A stretch of DNA of 64,000 nucleotides, from positions 11,966,001 to 12,030,000 of the forward strand of contig OZ234497.1 of assembly GCA_965153455.1 (NCBI GenBank). The letters are read 5' to 3'. Numbering within the stretch: position 1 is the first letter of the stretch; each line of letters opens with the position of its first letter. Positions 37,734-49,117 of this stretch are shown here, piece after piece. The stretch is from Sphagnum compactum (Eukaryota > Bryophyta > Sphagnopsida > Sphagnales). The notes beneath the pieces are model-generated. The model did no database searches. It saw nothing but the letters and a program-made list of their open reading frames with translations, and was not told the DNA's origin. A program made the position numbers and the translations under genes.

Positions 37734-39252
37734 ATCGAGGTTTAGGGTATGACCAGACTTAAGAGTTGTGTACAGAAGAAACTGCGAAAGGAACAACAAA
37801 CTTGGAGAGAAAGAAGAGCGAAGAAGGATCGGGAGCTTCGAACAAGGCTCTTGTAGAGAGCAAGAGTCTTGCTCTTAGGGCCTTTTCCTAAGGACCCTTT
37901 TTTGGGGTGCCTAAGGGGTACTTGCCAAAGCGGCCTTTTGCTTAAGGGACTTGCCAAAGTGCCCACAAAGCAAGCAGGATGACTAATAATAATGACTTAT
38001 CTGGGCCTTTTCATACATTAGAGAATGCGCAAGGCCCTTACTGTTATATTAGGTGAGCCTGCAAGGGACCCTGTAGGTGCGCCAGGGTCTGGTAGGGGAG
38101 CCTGTAGTTGCACCAGTGCATGTCCCTATTGTATACTTTACTCACAAAGTGATACCATAGAGATATTGGTGCATTACTTAGAAGTCCGGGCCATGGTCAC
38201 TTTAAATCTGTAGTGAATTTCAAACCCAGTTTTGCTCAAAAATTGTTCTATCACCCTTTTAATCTTTTCTTTGAAAAATTGAAGTGATCAAGAGGTGTAC
38301 ATGAAACATGTCGTCTTCCAGTAATCATCCCAAAGCTTTCAACCCACCTTATCCTAGTTGCAATGGTGTTGAAGGTGATGAATCAAAGGTCAATCAAATC
38401 CACCAAGAATGAATCTGTTTATGTAAGCCAACACTGTTTATACAAAATGCCGAGGAATAGACTCTTGGCAATCACATATCTGTGGGTATCTAGCTAATAG
38501 GTTTGAATAAGAACCCAAAGCTACTGTCATGCTAAACTGAATTGAAACAACATGAAAATTTAGCTAATATTTGGTAACTATGCTAAGGAATAAATTCTGA
38601 CCACCCTAGATGTTGGATTACTAACATGTCTTCTAAGAAGATAAATTATTCCCCTTTGTTGCTGTTCCATGGGTCCTGATGAATTCATATTACAATCTAC
38701 AATGTATGAATCTTCATCTTGGCCCGATCAATCCTTCGTACAATTAAGATGAATAATACATGTGTTGAAAATGGAAGGCTGCAAACCAATTACTGGTGTA
38801 CTGGCTTCTTCAACTACAACTCTGCAGACAAGAACATTGCATCACTAGTTCCATCAAAACTGGAAGATGCTTATGGATAGTGCATTAATGTGGCAGAATT
38901 GAGTTTGTGCTATAGATACCCACATTAAAGATACACTCTTTATTTGTGTTCGGTATGCATGGTAAATCTGAAGGGCTGGAAACCCTTTACTGGATGGGTT
39001 TCCTCACATACAACTCATGCAGTGTCTTTCTCTGTCTTCAATTTCCAAAGAAACTGAAGGATGCTCATGGGGACAATTCCCCGATGCATAGGTTCAGACT
39101 TTTGTGTCACAGATAGATACAGCATAAATCTTCAATTTGCATGAGCATGTTTACCCTATCATTGTTGCTGTTTAGACTGTTTACTGGACAGTGGAGAAAG
39201 AGGGCAGTTCAAGTCCATCTTCCAGGATACCTGATAAGTGAGTGAGACGTTC
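37662..39252. other. Spacer between the coiled-coil gene and the CCR4 3' end
   Basis: It contains a GA microsatellite (about 37699-37729) and a CCTGTAGxTGCxCCAG duplication near 38060-38120. The CCR4 3' flank, with a diverged tandem duplication at 38776-39140, follows. No conserved ORF is recognisable. Confidence 0.5.
38776..39140. repeat. Diverged tandem duplication in the CCR4 3' flank
   Basis: Blocks in 38776-38950 recur in order in 38969-39140: GGCTGxAAACC, TTACTGG, ACAACTC, GCAG, AAACTGxAxGATGCT and a TAGATAC tract. Spacing is about 193 bp. Divergence is high. It may lie within the 3' UTR of the CCR4 gene. Confidence 0.45.
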
Positions 39253-42200
39253 CTACTGGTGTTGCTTCAGCATGTAACGAAACTCCGCCAGCAATGCAAT
39301 GTGATCAGATGACCATTCTGGAGAGGGCAGTGCTGTGTCCTTCCGCAACTTCGATTCATCCAACAGCTCCAAGAGTGACTCCACTCCCAGTGTATTTTCT
39401 GAAGTCCACCCAACCCATCATTTCTCGTAAAACTCCAAGATAACCCAATCCTACCAGCAACAGTAAAATCCAAAAACAACCATCTTGTTTGTTTGGGTTA
39501 CTGTCTCCTAATGCAATTTGAGAATGGGCTATTTCCAATCTAAGTATACCCATCAGATTGATTAGTGGATAGTCCAACTTGTATAGCAAAGAGAAAAAAG
39601 AAGATTCTGACCAGTGTAGAAGATATAATCCAGTGTGCCAAGGAAATCTCGGGTACAATTGGTGAAAAGCGGCTCATTACTGTTTGGATCCATGCGCTGC
39701 CTCTGCCTGTTTAATGTAGGGCCCAGACCATTCATCCTCCCAAAGGATGAACAAGCACTGACCTGCAGATATCCTCCAATTTCAATGCAAAGACTTTGCA
39801 TTTGTTAATCACAGGATCCAGATGAGGCAAAAAAAAGCTTCAAAATACTAACCAAAGGTAATGAATGGCACAGCTTGCTTGCAGGATGCAGAATGCCAAG
39901 GGGATCAGTGGCCAAATCAGGATGTGCTGCATCTACACGGCCTGTTGCCAAGAGTGAATGTGGGGCACTGGAAAACCAACCAACCATCAAAATTCAGAAG
40001 GGATATAACAGTAGCTCTGTGTCACCAACTATGACCCAGCACATCAGCTTTGTCTCCCTCTGCATAATCAAGATTAGGCAGCAGAGAGCTGAATATGAAA
40101 TGGATACAAGGTCTTGCCTCAATTCATATGTCCTGTGAAAAGTGCAGAAAACATTAAGCCTGTAAACCTCTCAACTTCAAATACTACTTAAATTTTACAT
40201 ATGTGCTCCAATACACACAAAGAATTGTATAGTCTCAACTAACGAAGCTACAATTTGACCAACCTGCCAGGAACAGAGTTGAAGTCACCAGCAACCAACA
40301 TTGGAATGTCTGCACTGGCTGCAATTTTCTCAAGCCCTTTCAATAGTGTGTGCACCTGATAACAACAATGCCACATTTAGCAATTTATAGCCTTCACAGA
40401 CCTGCTCTCACAAAAAGTAACACAATCAAATTCACTGCAGTAATGACAACCAACAGTATCCATATCCTCAACAGAGGTGTGCAGTCTTGACAAACCTGCC
40501 ACAGCTTGACATCTTTAAGCTCTGGATTTGCATGGATATGGGTGTTGGCCTGACATTGAAAACAAAACAACATATGGTCAAGAAAGGCACTCGCTGCTGT
40601 TTAGGTGGCCCTATGTTCCACAAACATTTCCCTCCTATATCCTTTGGTAGAAAAAGGCTGATCCCACTTACCACACATAGCAGCTGGCCATGTTTGCCAG
40701 GGGCACCCTGTATATCCCCACCTATCTTGGTCTCCCGAGCCTCTAGCACTACTATCAGTGCCACATTGTCCTTAAGCAACCGAGTCAGAGCTGCAATTTT
40801 GGATGAAGATGGAATAAATGCCTCTGATAAGGACTGTGCTGCTTTATTAAACTCAACCTGTTTAAGAAGACAGAGAAAAGGACAGTGATCAGGACTTATG
40901 ACACTATCTGCAGAATTGGAATTTGTAACAGCTTGATATTAAATTGGAAACCTGTATCACTAGCTTTTAATCTCTCCATTATGTAGTCTTTATAAATTGG
41001 CAAGAAGTTGTTGACTCCACTGCCCTCTGATCAACAGCAATGATAACAAATCAACCTCATATTTTTTCACTAATGTGAAACGACTGCGCCTGAAAAAAGT
41101 AGCACAGCCATCAGTTGTATAGGCAGTGCCTGTGTACACCTGTGTGTGAACATTCAGACAACAAATTAGAAACTCCCCAACTATGGACACCCTATGCAAT
41201 TTGTCCATGGACCCTTGCACTTGGCAACTCCTACAAGTGAAGTGACTTAATGACAGAGTCTCAGGAGATTGAGAAGACACTAACTTGCATCTGTAACCAG
41301 AATACCAAAAAGAGGGATGAACCACATGAGAATGTCAACTAAAAGGGTGCTCCACCTCAGCTGTCTTCTTCTTGTAAACTGCAGCGTATCCATGCTTTTC
41401 CAACTCAGGAGCAAAGAACTCCTCAAAGTGATCACTTTGTACCTGTAATTCCAACCCCAAAATTTCACTCGTCAACCCTTTCGTGTGCCCTTGACCTCAT
41501 TATATCCAGGAATCTCCATGTCCCCAAATATGAGTTCAGCCAAACTGTGGCAATACACAAGCAAAAGCATGAGATAAATGGTCCAAAAGTCTGGAGACTG
41601 TACAACAACAGTACCTCCTGAAGGCACAAAATATCAGCCTGATAACCCACAACCTCACGCAGAAGGTTTTGCCTTCGGTAGGCCCAAGAGAGTGCCCACG
41701 GTGGACAATAGCTGTAAATGTCACTTCTGGCATAAAGGTCTGCTAGCACATTGTATGACAGCACTGTAAATGTCCCTGGAGTGACTGATCGTCCCTTCAA
41801 TTTTTGAGCTGCTCGCAGCCCATCTGCAGAGTGGAGAGAAAACAAGCGGCGAGGTGTTGGAGATGGGGCAGGGATGACCTGAGATGTGAGCACAGTACTG
41901 GCCAAAGTAACACCCAATCCATTACTTGCATTCACCACTGTACACTCAAGCTTCAACACATGGCCAATGTCATCTGCTGTTGGGGTGTACGTTTTGCCCT
42001 GTCCCACTTCCTGCCATGTACCACCACCATCTTCTCGATCACATGATGATGAGAGCTGTGCAGGTTTGGATAATGTTGAAATACTACTACAACTACTACT
42101 AAACACCAGAGCTGGACCATCCCCAACTCCGGCCCCCCTGGGATTCAATTTCAGATTCACAGCCTCATGGTTATCACTAGAGTCATCTTCCTGCAACCCA

Positions 42201-42731
42201 TTCTCACAATACACATTAGCAGGAAACAGTGTATGCATGCTGTGATGATGTTGCCATGCATCTAAGAAGCATTTTGGGGAGCAGTGAAAGCTCTTGACAG
42301 CTGCCAGCTTGATTTTCACACATGCTAGACATTGCACAGTTGCTAGTTTCAAAGGATGGACGCTGCAAACTGCCACTTTGTTGTTGTTGTTGCTGTTGCT
42401 GTGTATGCGGAACCTGTAACAGAGCATCCGAATCACAATATATTGTAAACTTGCTGCATCAAGGTCTTGTGCATCAAGCTTTGCAAGCAAGAATCACAGA
42501 AGAAAACCCTTGAGAAGCAGGAGGAAGAAGAAGAGAATCCAGGGGAGAGAGAAATGCAGAAAGGGTTTGTTACCAGCAACAGCGGAGATAGTAGCCATCA
42601 ATGGGAGAGGACTTGGGTATGTCGTCGGTAGTCACGGAGTCGTCTGGCCGGCGCAGTAACACATAGGGTGACAACTCACAGCCGGCAATAGGAATGTCGG
42701 ACGGGAGGTGCACCCGAATGACGGTCAGCAT
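39253..42731 (-). CDS. CCR4: CCR4-type poly(A)-specific deadenylase (plant CCR4-1/2 type)
   Basis: Ten exons (42731-42574, 42413-41615, 41442-41356, 41139-41056, 40857-40672, 40549-40496, 40355-40264, 39967-39853, 39762-39612, 39398-39253) give 623 residues in frame. The start MLTVIRVHLPSDIPI matches plant CCR4 proteins. After it a Cys/His cluster (CLAC..HCSPKCFLDAWQHH) forms the MYND-like zinc-binding motif that plant CCR4s carry in place of the yeast LRR and use to contact CAF1. The endonuclease/exonuclease/phosphatase domain fills the C-terminal half: SYNVLADLY (N274), LCLQE (catalytic Glu about 319), THIHANPE, GDFNSVP (D480/N482) and SSDHIALL (D607/H608). All catalytic motifs are intact. 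The enzyme shortens mRNA poly(A) tails in the CCR4-NOT complex. An Asn run near residue 59 reflects an AAC microsatellite. Confidence 0.92.
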
Positions 42732-43416
42732 GCTTCTTTCTTCCCTTCTTCTTCTACCTCCAATCTCCTTCTTCTTTCTTTTGCTCTTCCTCCGATTCCT
42801 TGTTGTAATCTACTTCTTAACAACAGCGACGACGACACAACACAAGAGAAGAGTGAAGCAGAAGAAGAAGAGACTGGAGTCTCCGCTGTTGGCGGATCTG
42901 CCATCAGAAAGAGAGATCCCCTTTGCACCAAGGAACGATTCTTGTTACCTCCTCACTTCACCATGCTTTTTAAGTATCGCTTTTCCGTGCCCCACCCACA
43001 TTGCAATCCTCAAAAACCACGATCAGTCCAGAAATCCCACTGCTTCTGAAACCCACCCCCACAAAACCCAACATCCTAAAACCCCTCAATCAGTTGAAGA
43101 AGATCAAACCCTAAAGTATGCCATTGCGAGGGACAAGAAAAAAAAAACTGTTGAGATGGGTACGTGCGCAATGAAGAATCGTACTTAGGATTCGTCACAA
43201 TTGTTGTGCAGAGCCAATGACGATGCGGCAAACAGCGATTTGCGCATCCCACCGATCAGCTCTCTGAATAGGGTTTCGTGGTTTCATCGCACGCACTTTG
43301 CTTGTCGTCGTCGTCGTCCTGCTGCTGTTCGGTGGGTTTTCCTTTTTCTTCTTCATCTTCTTCATCTATGTTAGCTGCTGCTGCAACAACTCAGCTAGCA
43401 ATTTCTTCCGTCCTTG
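42732..43416. promoter_or_regulatory. Shared divergent promoter region between CCR4 and the nucleotide-sugar transporter
   Basis: The two start codons face away from each other across 685 bp. A telo-box-like AAACCCTAAA lies at 43106-43115 and CT/GAA-rich leader sequence flanks both starts. ORFs in this interval (for example 42694-43188) are low complexity and considered non-coding. Confidence 0.5.
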
Positions 43417-46042
43417 ATGGAGAACAAAGTGGGAGCAATGGGCGGCGGTCGTGTGTGGATGCTGTGTATGTGCATAGCTGCGATCTATGCCGCGTATCTC
43501 ACACAGGGCATTGTTCAAGAGAATGTGTAAGTTGTCTGGCCCACTCTGGGCATCTCAAGAACCAGAATTACGATTTTGTGTTGTTTGGAAGAGTGCAATC
43601 CAGTCAGGAAAAATGAAACTTAAGCTCCATCTTGCTGTAGAGGATGATGAAATGCTTGTACAGTTACATATCACACATGTGCAATTTCACAAAGTTTGAC
43701 AGTCGGTAGGGAAGTTTTAACACCTGTTTCGTGTTTGCAGATCGACGACTCGGTATGGAGAGAAACAAGAAAGATTTGAGCATCTTGTTTTTTTGAACCT
43801 TGCACAAAACGTTGTCTGCTTCATCTGGTCTCTTCTCGGTATGTATCCCCCATCGTCCTAAACCATACATATATCCAGTATTGCACATGCTGACTGAGGC
43901 AGAATGTATTGCAGTTGTCACCAATGATTTTGCTCGTTGATCTTTTGGTGAGGGATACAGAGAACTGGGCCTGATCAGAGATATGTCAGGGGATGTATTT
44001 GTGTGTGCATGAGTAATTGATTGATGGGGGGATGGGGTTCTAATGCAGTGTTACAGTTATGGCCCAACAAGAAGGGAACACAAGCTCCTTTGACGGCCTA
44101 CTGGACTGCCAGCATCTCAAATGCCATTGGACCAGCATGTGGAATTGTTGCCCTCAAGTACATCAGCTATCCTGCACAGGTAATGCACATGCACTCACTA
44201 TTGGGAGCTGATGAAGTTTTCAGTGGGGAGTTGTGCCAGTTAGTCTCTCACTGCTACTTCATAGTGATGGGCCTGATTCTTTGTGAGTACCCCACTCACA
44301 AAGAGTGATGACTGCAATCATTCTTGTCATGTTAGTTTTGGTTTTGCTGGAACTGACACTGACGGTTAGCTTCAAAAGTTTTCTTGTGGAGGTTACTCCA
44401 CAAGCTTAAACTCCACAAGCTTGTCATAGATAGGTATGTGTAGATCTCTTTGTTTCACCTCATATGAAATCTATTGCAACTTTTTATCCTGAGACTGTAA
44501 CTCCTTCACTAATAGGCCTTCAACTGTGTTTGTCCTGCTTGATTGATTTCTTTGTATTTTATACTTTGCCAAAGGAAAACTTTTAGTGACAGATGCACTT
44601 TGTGATTCAGTGGAAGCAATTGGCTTGTTTGAAGGTTTCATGTTTATAGCTCTAATCTGAAACTTCTTTTCATCTTGGAATTGACAGGTCCTGGCTAAGT
44701 CTTCCAAGATGATTCCAGGTATGACTCCTGGTTTCCTTGTCACTAGTGGATAGAAGATACTACTCATTGGTGTATGTGGCAGAGCTGGCTCATTCTTTCA
44801 CTGTTCAAGTAATAGTTACTGAACTTGTCGATGCTAATGTGAAGCTTGTTGTGTATCTGGGGTCCATATGGGATGATATCATAGTGATGTTTCTGGGAGC
44901 GCTTGTATATGGAGTGCACTACACAATACGAGAGTACCTCTGCACATTCCTGGTTGCAGGTGGTGTCTCTCTGTTTGCACTTTTCAAGGTAAGTTTGCAG
45001 TAACTCTTGTAGATTGCAGGAGGCAGAGTACTGTTTCAGAAATTGCAGCACACTTTTTCTGAGTGTTGAGTTTGGAGGGCTCGTTTTGCAATATTGATGG
45101 TTGTTATGCACGATGACTGGGGGGATGCAGACACATTCAAAGGTGGTAAGCAAGATAGCAAGTCCCAATGCACCCTTTGGTTATGCTCTCTGTTTTCTGA
45201 ATCTTGCATTGGATGGCTTCACAAATGCCACACAAGACGCTGTCACAGAGAGGTAAGAAATATTACCCACTTCTCCCTTTCTCTCTTGCTTGTCAAGAGG
45301 CAAATTCTGGATTACTGCGATGAGGGGAATGTCCTGTTTGTAAGCTCTGTGTTTGCTGTTTGTGCTAGCCTGCAATCCTAGAATTGGGCATGTAACATGC
45401 AGAAGCTTAGGGTAAGGGTCGTCTAAGAGGAATATGTTTGTAAAGTCTGAAATAGTCATATTTAGAAGGAAAAAAACAAAAGCATAATTAGTGAATTGAG
45501 CACTGGTTTTAGCACTTAATTTTGTTGCTGTTGAGGAATATATGATACCTAAGCATGAGCCCTGGAAGTCACTCTCTTATGTCTTTGTGGATGGCAGATA
45601 TCCAAAGACTAATGCATGGCACATGATGCTCGGCATGAACTTGTGGGGCTCAATCTATATGGCCACCTACATGTTTGGGTTTCCGAGTGGCAATGGCTGG
45701 GCAGCTGTGGAGTTCTTGCGTCAGCATCCCAAAGCTGCATGGGACATCTTTCTCTTCTGTTTGTGTGGTGCAGTGGGGCAAAACTTCATCTTCCTCACCA
45801 TCAGCCGCTTTGGGGCACTGACAAATACAACCATCACCACAACCCGCAAGTTTGTAAGCATTCTCATTTCTTCACTGTGGAACCGGAATCCTCTGTCTTT
45901 TCAGCAATGGACAGGTGTTGTCATGGTGTTTACTGGACTGTCATACCAAATCTATCTCAAGTGGAGGAGAAAAAGTCAGCACTCCCACGGTGACAGCAAG
46001 AAATCCCCGCATGCGGTAGAACTATTGAAGAAAGCGAAATAA
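43417..46042 (+). CDS. UDP-galactose/UDP-glucose transporter, UTR1/UTR3 type (SLC35B1 family)
   Basis: Seven exons (43417-43526, 43741-43838, 44049-44179, 44688-44718, 44885-44988, 45131-45252, 45598-46042) close in frame to 346 residues. The start at 43417 is the first in-frame ATG after a stop; another ATG lies at 43438. Recognised blocks in order: IAAIYAAYLTQGIVQE (TM1), ERFEHLVFLNLAQNVVCF, NAIGPACGIVALKYISYPAQ, VLAKSSKMIP, EYLCTFLVAGGVSLFAL, NAPFGYALCFLNLALDGFTN, RYPKTNAWHMMLGMNLWG and GAVGQNFIFLTISRFGALTN with TTTRKFVSI. These are hallmarks of ER nucleotide-sugar antiporters supplying UDP-Glc/UDP-Gal for glycoprotein quality control. The C-terminus KKAK fits a KKxx ER-retrieval signal. 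The 31-nt exon 4 is a micro-exon. Exact substrate is inferred. Confidence 0.9.
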
Positions 46043-46753
46043 GCCAATCCTCATCAGGTAGGCAACTCCAAAATTCATTCTTCAGCTCATTATTTGTTGA
46101 GCATAGCCCAAGTTACTGTAGATGTCATGTGCATACTGCAAACATGACTAGTGGGTTTTTGGCTGCCATAAAAGAGAAAGAGACCCATTGGAGATATTAA
46201 CCACATTATGTACTGCATTGTGCCTAAATTGATATTTTTGAGCCCTCAACCCCTAACATTGGCTTCTGTTCTCTGCTCCTTGGCACTACTTGTTAATGTT
46301 AATGTTTGAGATGGGTGTTGATGATCAGTTAAAGCATCTCCATCCACACCCACTATTTGAGCCTCTACTAGTGTTTACCACATCCAATGTAGAGTGTTAA
46401 TTGCTTTGCCATACCCACCCTAAGGCAGCGGTTTTTTGGGGCAAATTTTTGCCACTTGGTGACAAAAAAAAATCCAGTGTGATGCATACCGAGGCTTTTT
46501 GTGCAAAAAATGCACCAAAGCTGGTGGATTTTGAGGAAAAAGTTTGTATAATTGTCATATTTAGACAATAAGCCATAGCTGGTTGCCAAAATATAGAAAG
46601 GATTGCTTGCATGCCGAAGCATAGCAAATACTGAAGCAACAACAATCACATTGTTTTGCATGGGGTAAGGCTCTTGGATGAAGGCGTTATTGAAGTAAAA
46701 CTTACATGAGGACAATAGTTGAATGTCGGCCTAAACATTTCATGTTGGCCCAA
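46043..46753. other. Transporter 3' flank
   Basis: This probably contains the 3' UTR of the transporter. No further ORF with recognisable homology and no repeat structure were noted. It ends at the predicted Helitron 5' terminus. Confidence 0.4.
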
Positions 46754-47200
46754 TCTTATATATAAAAGCTACAGTGGTGTGTGTGTGTCTGTCTGTGTGT
46801 CACAAGACATTCTACACCTGATTTAACATTACGGCGGAACCGTAATGACCTTTTTGGATGATGGTGATGAAGGTGGTAGTTATTCGTCCAAACCCTCCCT
46901 TTCTGCCCAAAGGATTAAATATGATCTAACTGTTGTTGCTGTTCAGTGTTTTTAATTGGCCCATCATAATCACTGGTCCATGTGGGGCGGGGGGGGGCCA
47001 GCAGGGGGGGGCGGGGACGAGCGGGGAAGGATCGGGCGGGTGGGGGGGCACGGGCGAGGAAGGACCAGGCGGGGGGGGGGGGGCACGTGCGAGGAAGGAT
47101 TGGGCGGGGGGGGGGGCACGGGCGAGGAGGGACCGGGCGGGGGGGGCCAGCATGGGCGGGGAAGGACCGACGGGTGCATTATGCACCAAGTTCACACTAG
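46754..47200 (+). mobile_element. Probable non-autonomous Helitron (447 bp)
   Basis: The left end reads A|TCTTATATATAAAAGC, with the TC start preceded by host A. The right end has a perfect 6-bp-stem hairpin, GGTGCA-TTA-TGCACC (47173-47187), nine bases before a CTAG terminus (47197-47200), followed by host T. These are the diagnostic Helitron features: 5' TC, 3' hairpin plus CTRR, A/T target and no terminal inverted repeats. An internal 8-bp stem (CATTACGG/CCGTAATG, 46827-46847) and a G-rich minisatellite occupy the body. No Rep/helicase coding is present, so it is non-autonomous. Confirmation needs an empty site or further copies. Confidence 0.65.
46982..47166. repeat. G-rich minisatellite inside the Helitron
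   Basis: About five imperfect units of roughly 32-36 bp follow the pattern GGGCGGG(G)n then CACGGGCGAGGAAGGACC. Strand asymmetry is extreme, with G-runs of up to about 14, giving strong G-quadruplex potential within an AT-rich neighbourhood. Glycine/arginine- or proline-rich ORFs across it are artefacts of the repeat. Confidence 0.8.
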
Positions 47201-49033
47201 TTTTGGTAATGCCTTCACTTGAGATCCTTGCTCATTGTAAAAGAAGCCAATGAACAAGATTAAAGAAGATGGCTCCAATAAATGTGTATGAGTTTATGAC
47301 CTTGATTCATAAATACTAAAAACTTTAGCAAAGTGTAATAACCCTTCTTGAAATATATCCTCCCTATTGTGGAGGTTAATTAAACCAAATAGATTTATGT
47401 CCATTGAATGCTTTATGTATGATTTTTAAAAAACCTCTTTGAAATCTTTAAGTGTATGTGGAAGGTGCATTATAACCCCCAATATTTCTTCCGCCTTTAT
47501 AATAAATCCAAATTATTGTGTGTTCATATTTTTCCCTTTTTTTTCTTTCATTTGAAGTCCTTGAGCAAATACAAATACGGGGATGTGATCATTACTTTCA
47601 ATATGATCAACATTACTTTATGGTATAAGCTTGCATCATACATGTTCACCTCATTCTTATTTTTTCATGTTACAAAATAAAAATCACATTTGATATTTGG
47701 GCCAAAATATGTTCAAATTGTGCAACCTTAATATCATTGGAAAAAATTCAATGAAATTTATATGATGGTGAGTTTGCATGATTGAAACAAGATCATTTTG
47801 TGATTGTCAAGGATATTTGGAAAATTGTAATGCAAATTGCAAAAATGATTCCCAATGACCTATGCCACAATTTATAGAAGGCAAATCATGTTTGATTAAA
47901 AAAGGTTGACATGAAATATTGGTTACTTATAAGAAAAGATTTTTGCATTTCCCAATTAATAATGTTTCATAAGCATTATGAACCATTTGTGAAACACCAA
48001 GTTTTCTTGACTTTTGAATAAAAGATTTTAAAATAATTAAAGTGTTGTTTATGTTTTGATGTAGTCCCCATGGAGATATACATAGTTTGTTGCAAGAAGT
48101 GTTTAAGCTCCAAGTTTGTAAAGTCCCCTTCACCATTGTTGTCCCCATGTATTGCAAGGTCACATCTTGCATTGATATGTTACTATTGTAATTGTCATTG
48201 TTTTTTATGTGAATTTTTGTTAGATAAAAAATCAAACTAATGTGTGAATATAAATATATAATTTTATCATCTTGCCATCTCTCTAATATTGAGACCAAAA
48301 TGAAATCCATTTAATATAACAACAATTTTTTTTTTCTTTTTTGAAGTGTTTTTGAAAGGAAAATATGAATATCAAATATGGAGAAACTATATGTATAATC
48401 GCAAATTCATTAACCTTGCCACGATGAAAGCGTGTGACTATCAAGTAGTAAAATAAATAACTTCCAAAGTAAGAAGGCAAATGGCTCATGGGTTGCCCTT
48501 TGAAGGAAGACCTTTCTTCTATTTAGAAAAATTAAACTACTCCAAAAACACAAAAAACACACAAAAAGGAGAAAGGGGGTTGAAAAATAATTGTTTTCCA
48601 AACCTCAAACAATACCTTCTTACGATCAAAACCTCCATTCTAACACTATGCCCCCCTAAATAAAACTACCATCTTAAATAAAGATGTTGCCTTTTTCTAA
48701 ACCGCTTGCAAGTCTCCTATTATTGTTATGTAACAACTACCATCATGTTCCAAAACTTTATCTAGAGAGCAAGGATGAAAGAATTTTTTTAAATATATAT
48801 TAAACTAATATGAGAACTACAATTATTCATGTTAAATTAACTAAACATATTATCAACATTGAAAGGCAGTGATAGCATATATATATATATTTATTTATTT
48901 ATTTTAAGGTCGATGACCTTCACATAAATGCACGTTCATTTTCACAACAAAATATTTCCTCTTCATTCTTCAAAAATAACACAAAAATACATCATTGAAA
49001 ATCAACCTACTAATACAAAATGTGGGTGCAATT

Positions 49034-49117
49034 CACTGGTCCCTGTTCACTAGACCAATGAATTCACTACTTCTTCACTGGTCCCTGTTCACTACAACCA
49101 GTGAATTCACTCAAAAT
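49034..49117. repeat. 42-bp direct repeat with internal palindrome
   Basis: CACTGGTCCCTGTTCACTA starts at 49034 and again at 49076, and each copy is followed by a CAxTGAATTCACT block. Within each unit, TGGT and ACCA arms can pair. This is a small duplication in AT-rich sequence. Confidence 0.6.

Noticed and set aside
42694-43188. 164-residue ORF between CCR4 and the transporter
   Set aside because: Overlaps the CCR4 start antisense and is low complexity; better explained as leader/promoter sequence.
46933-47253. Gly/Arg- and Pro-rich ORFs on both strands
   Set aside because: Open in several frames only because the G-rich minisatellite lacks stop codons.
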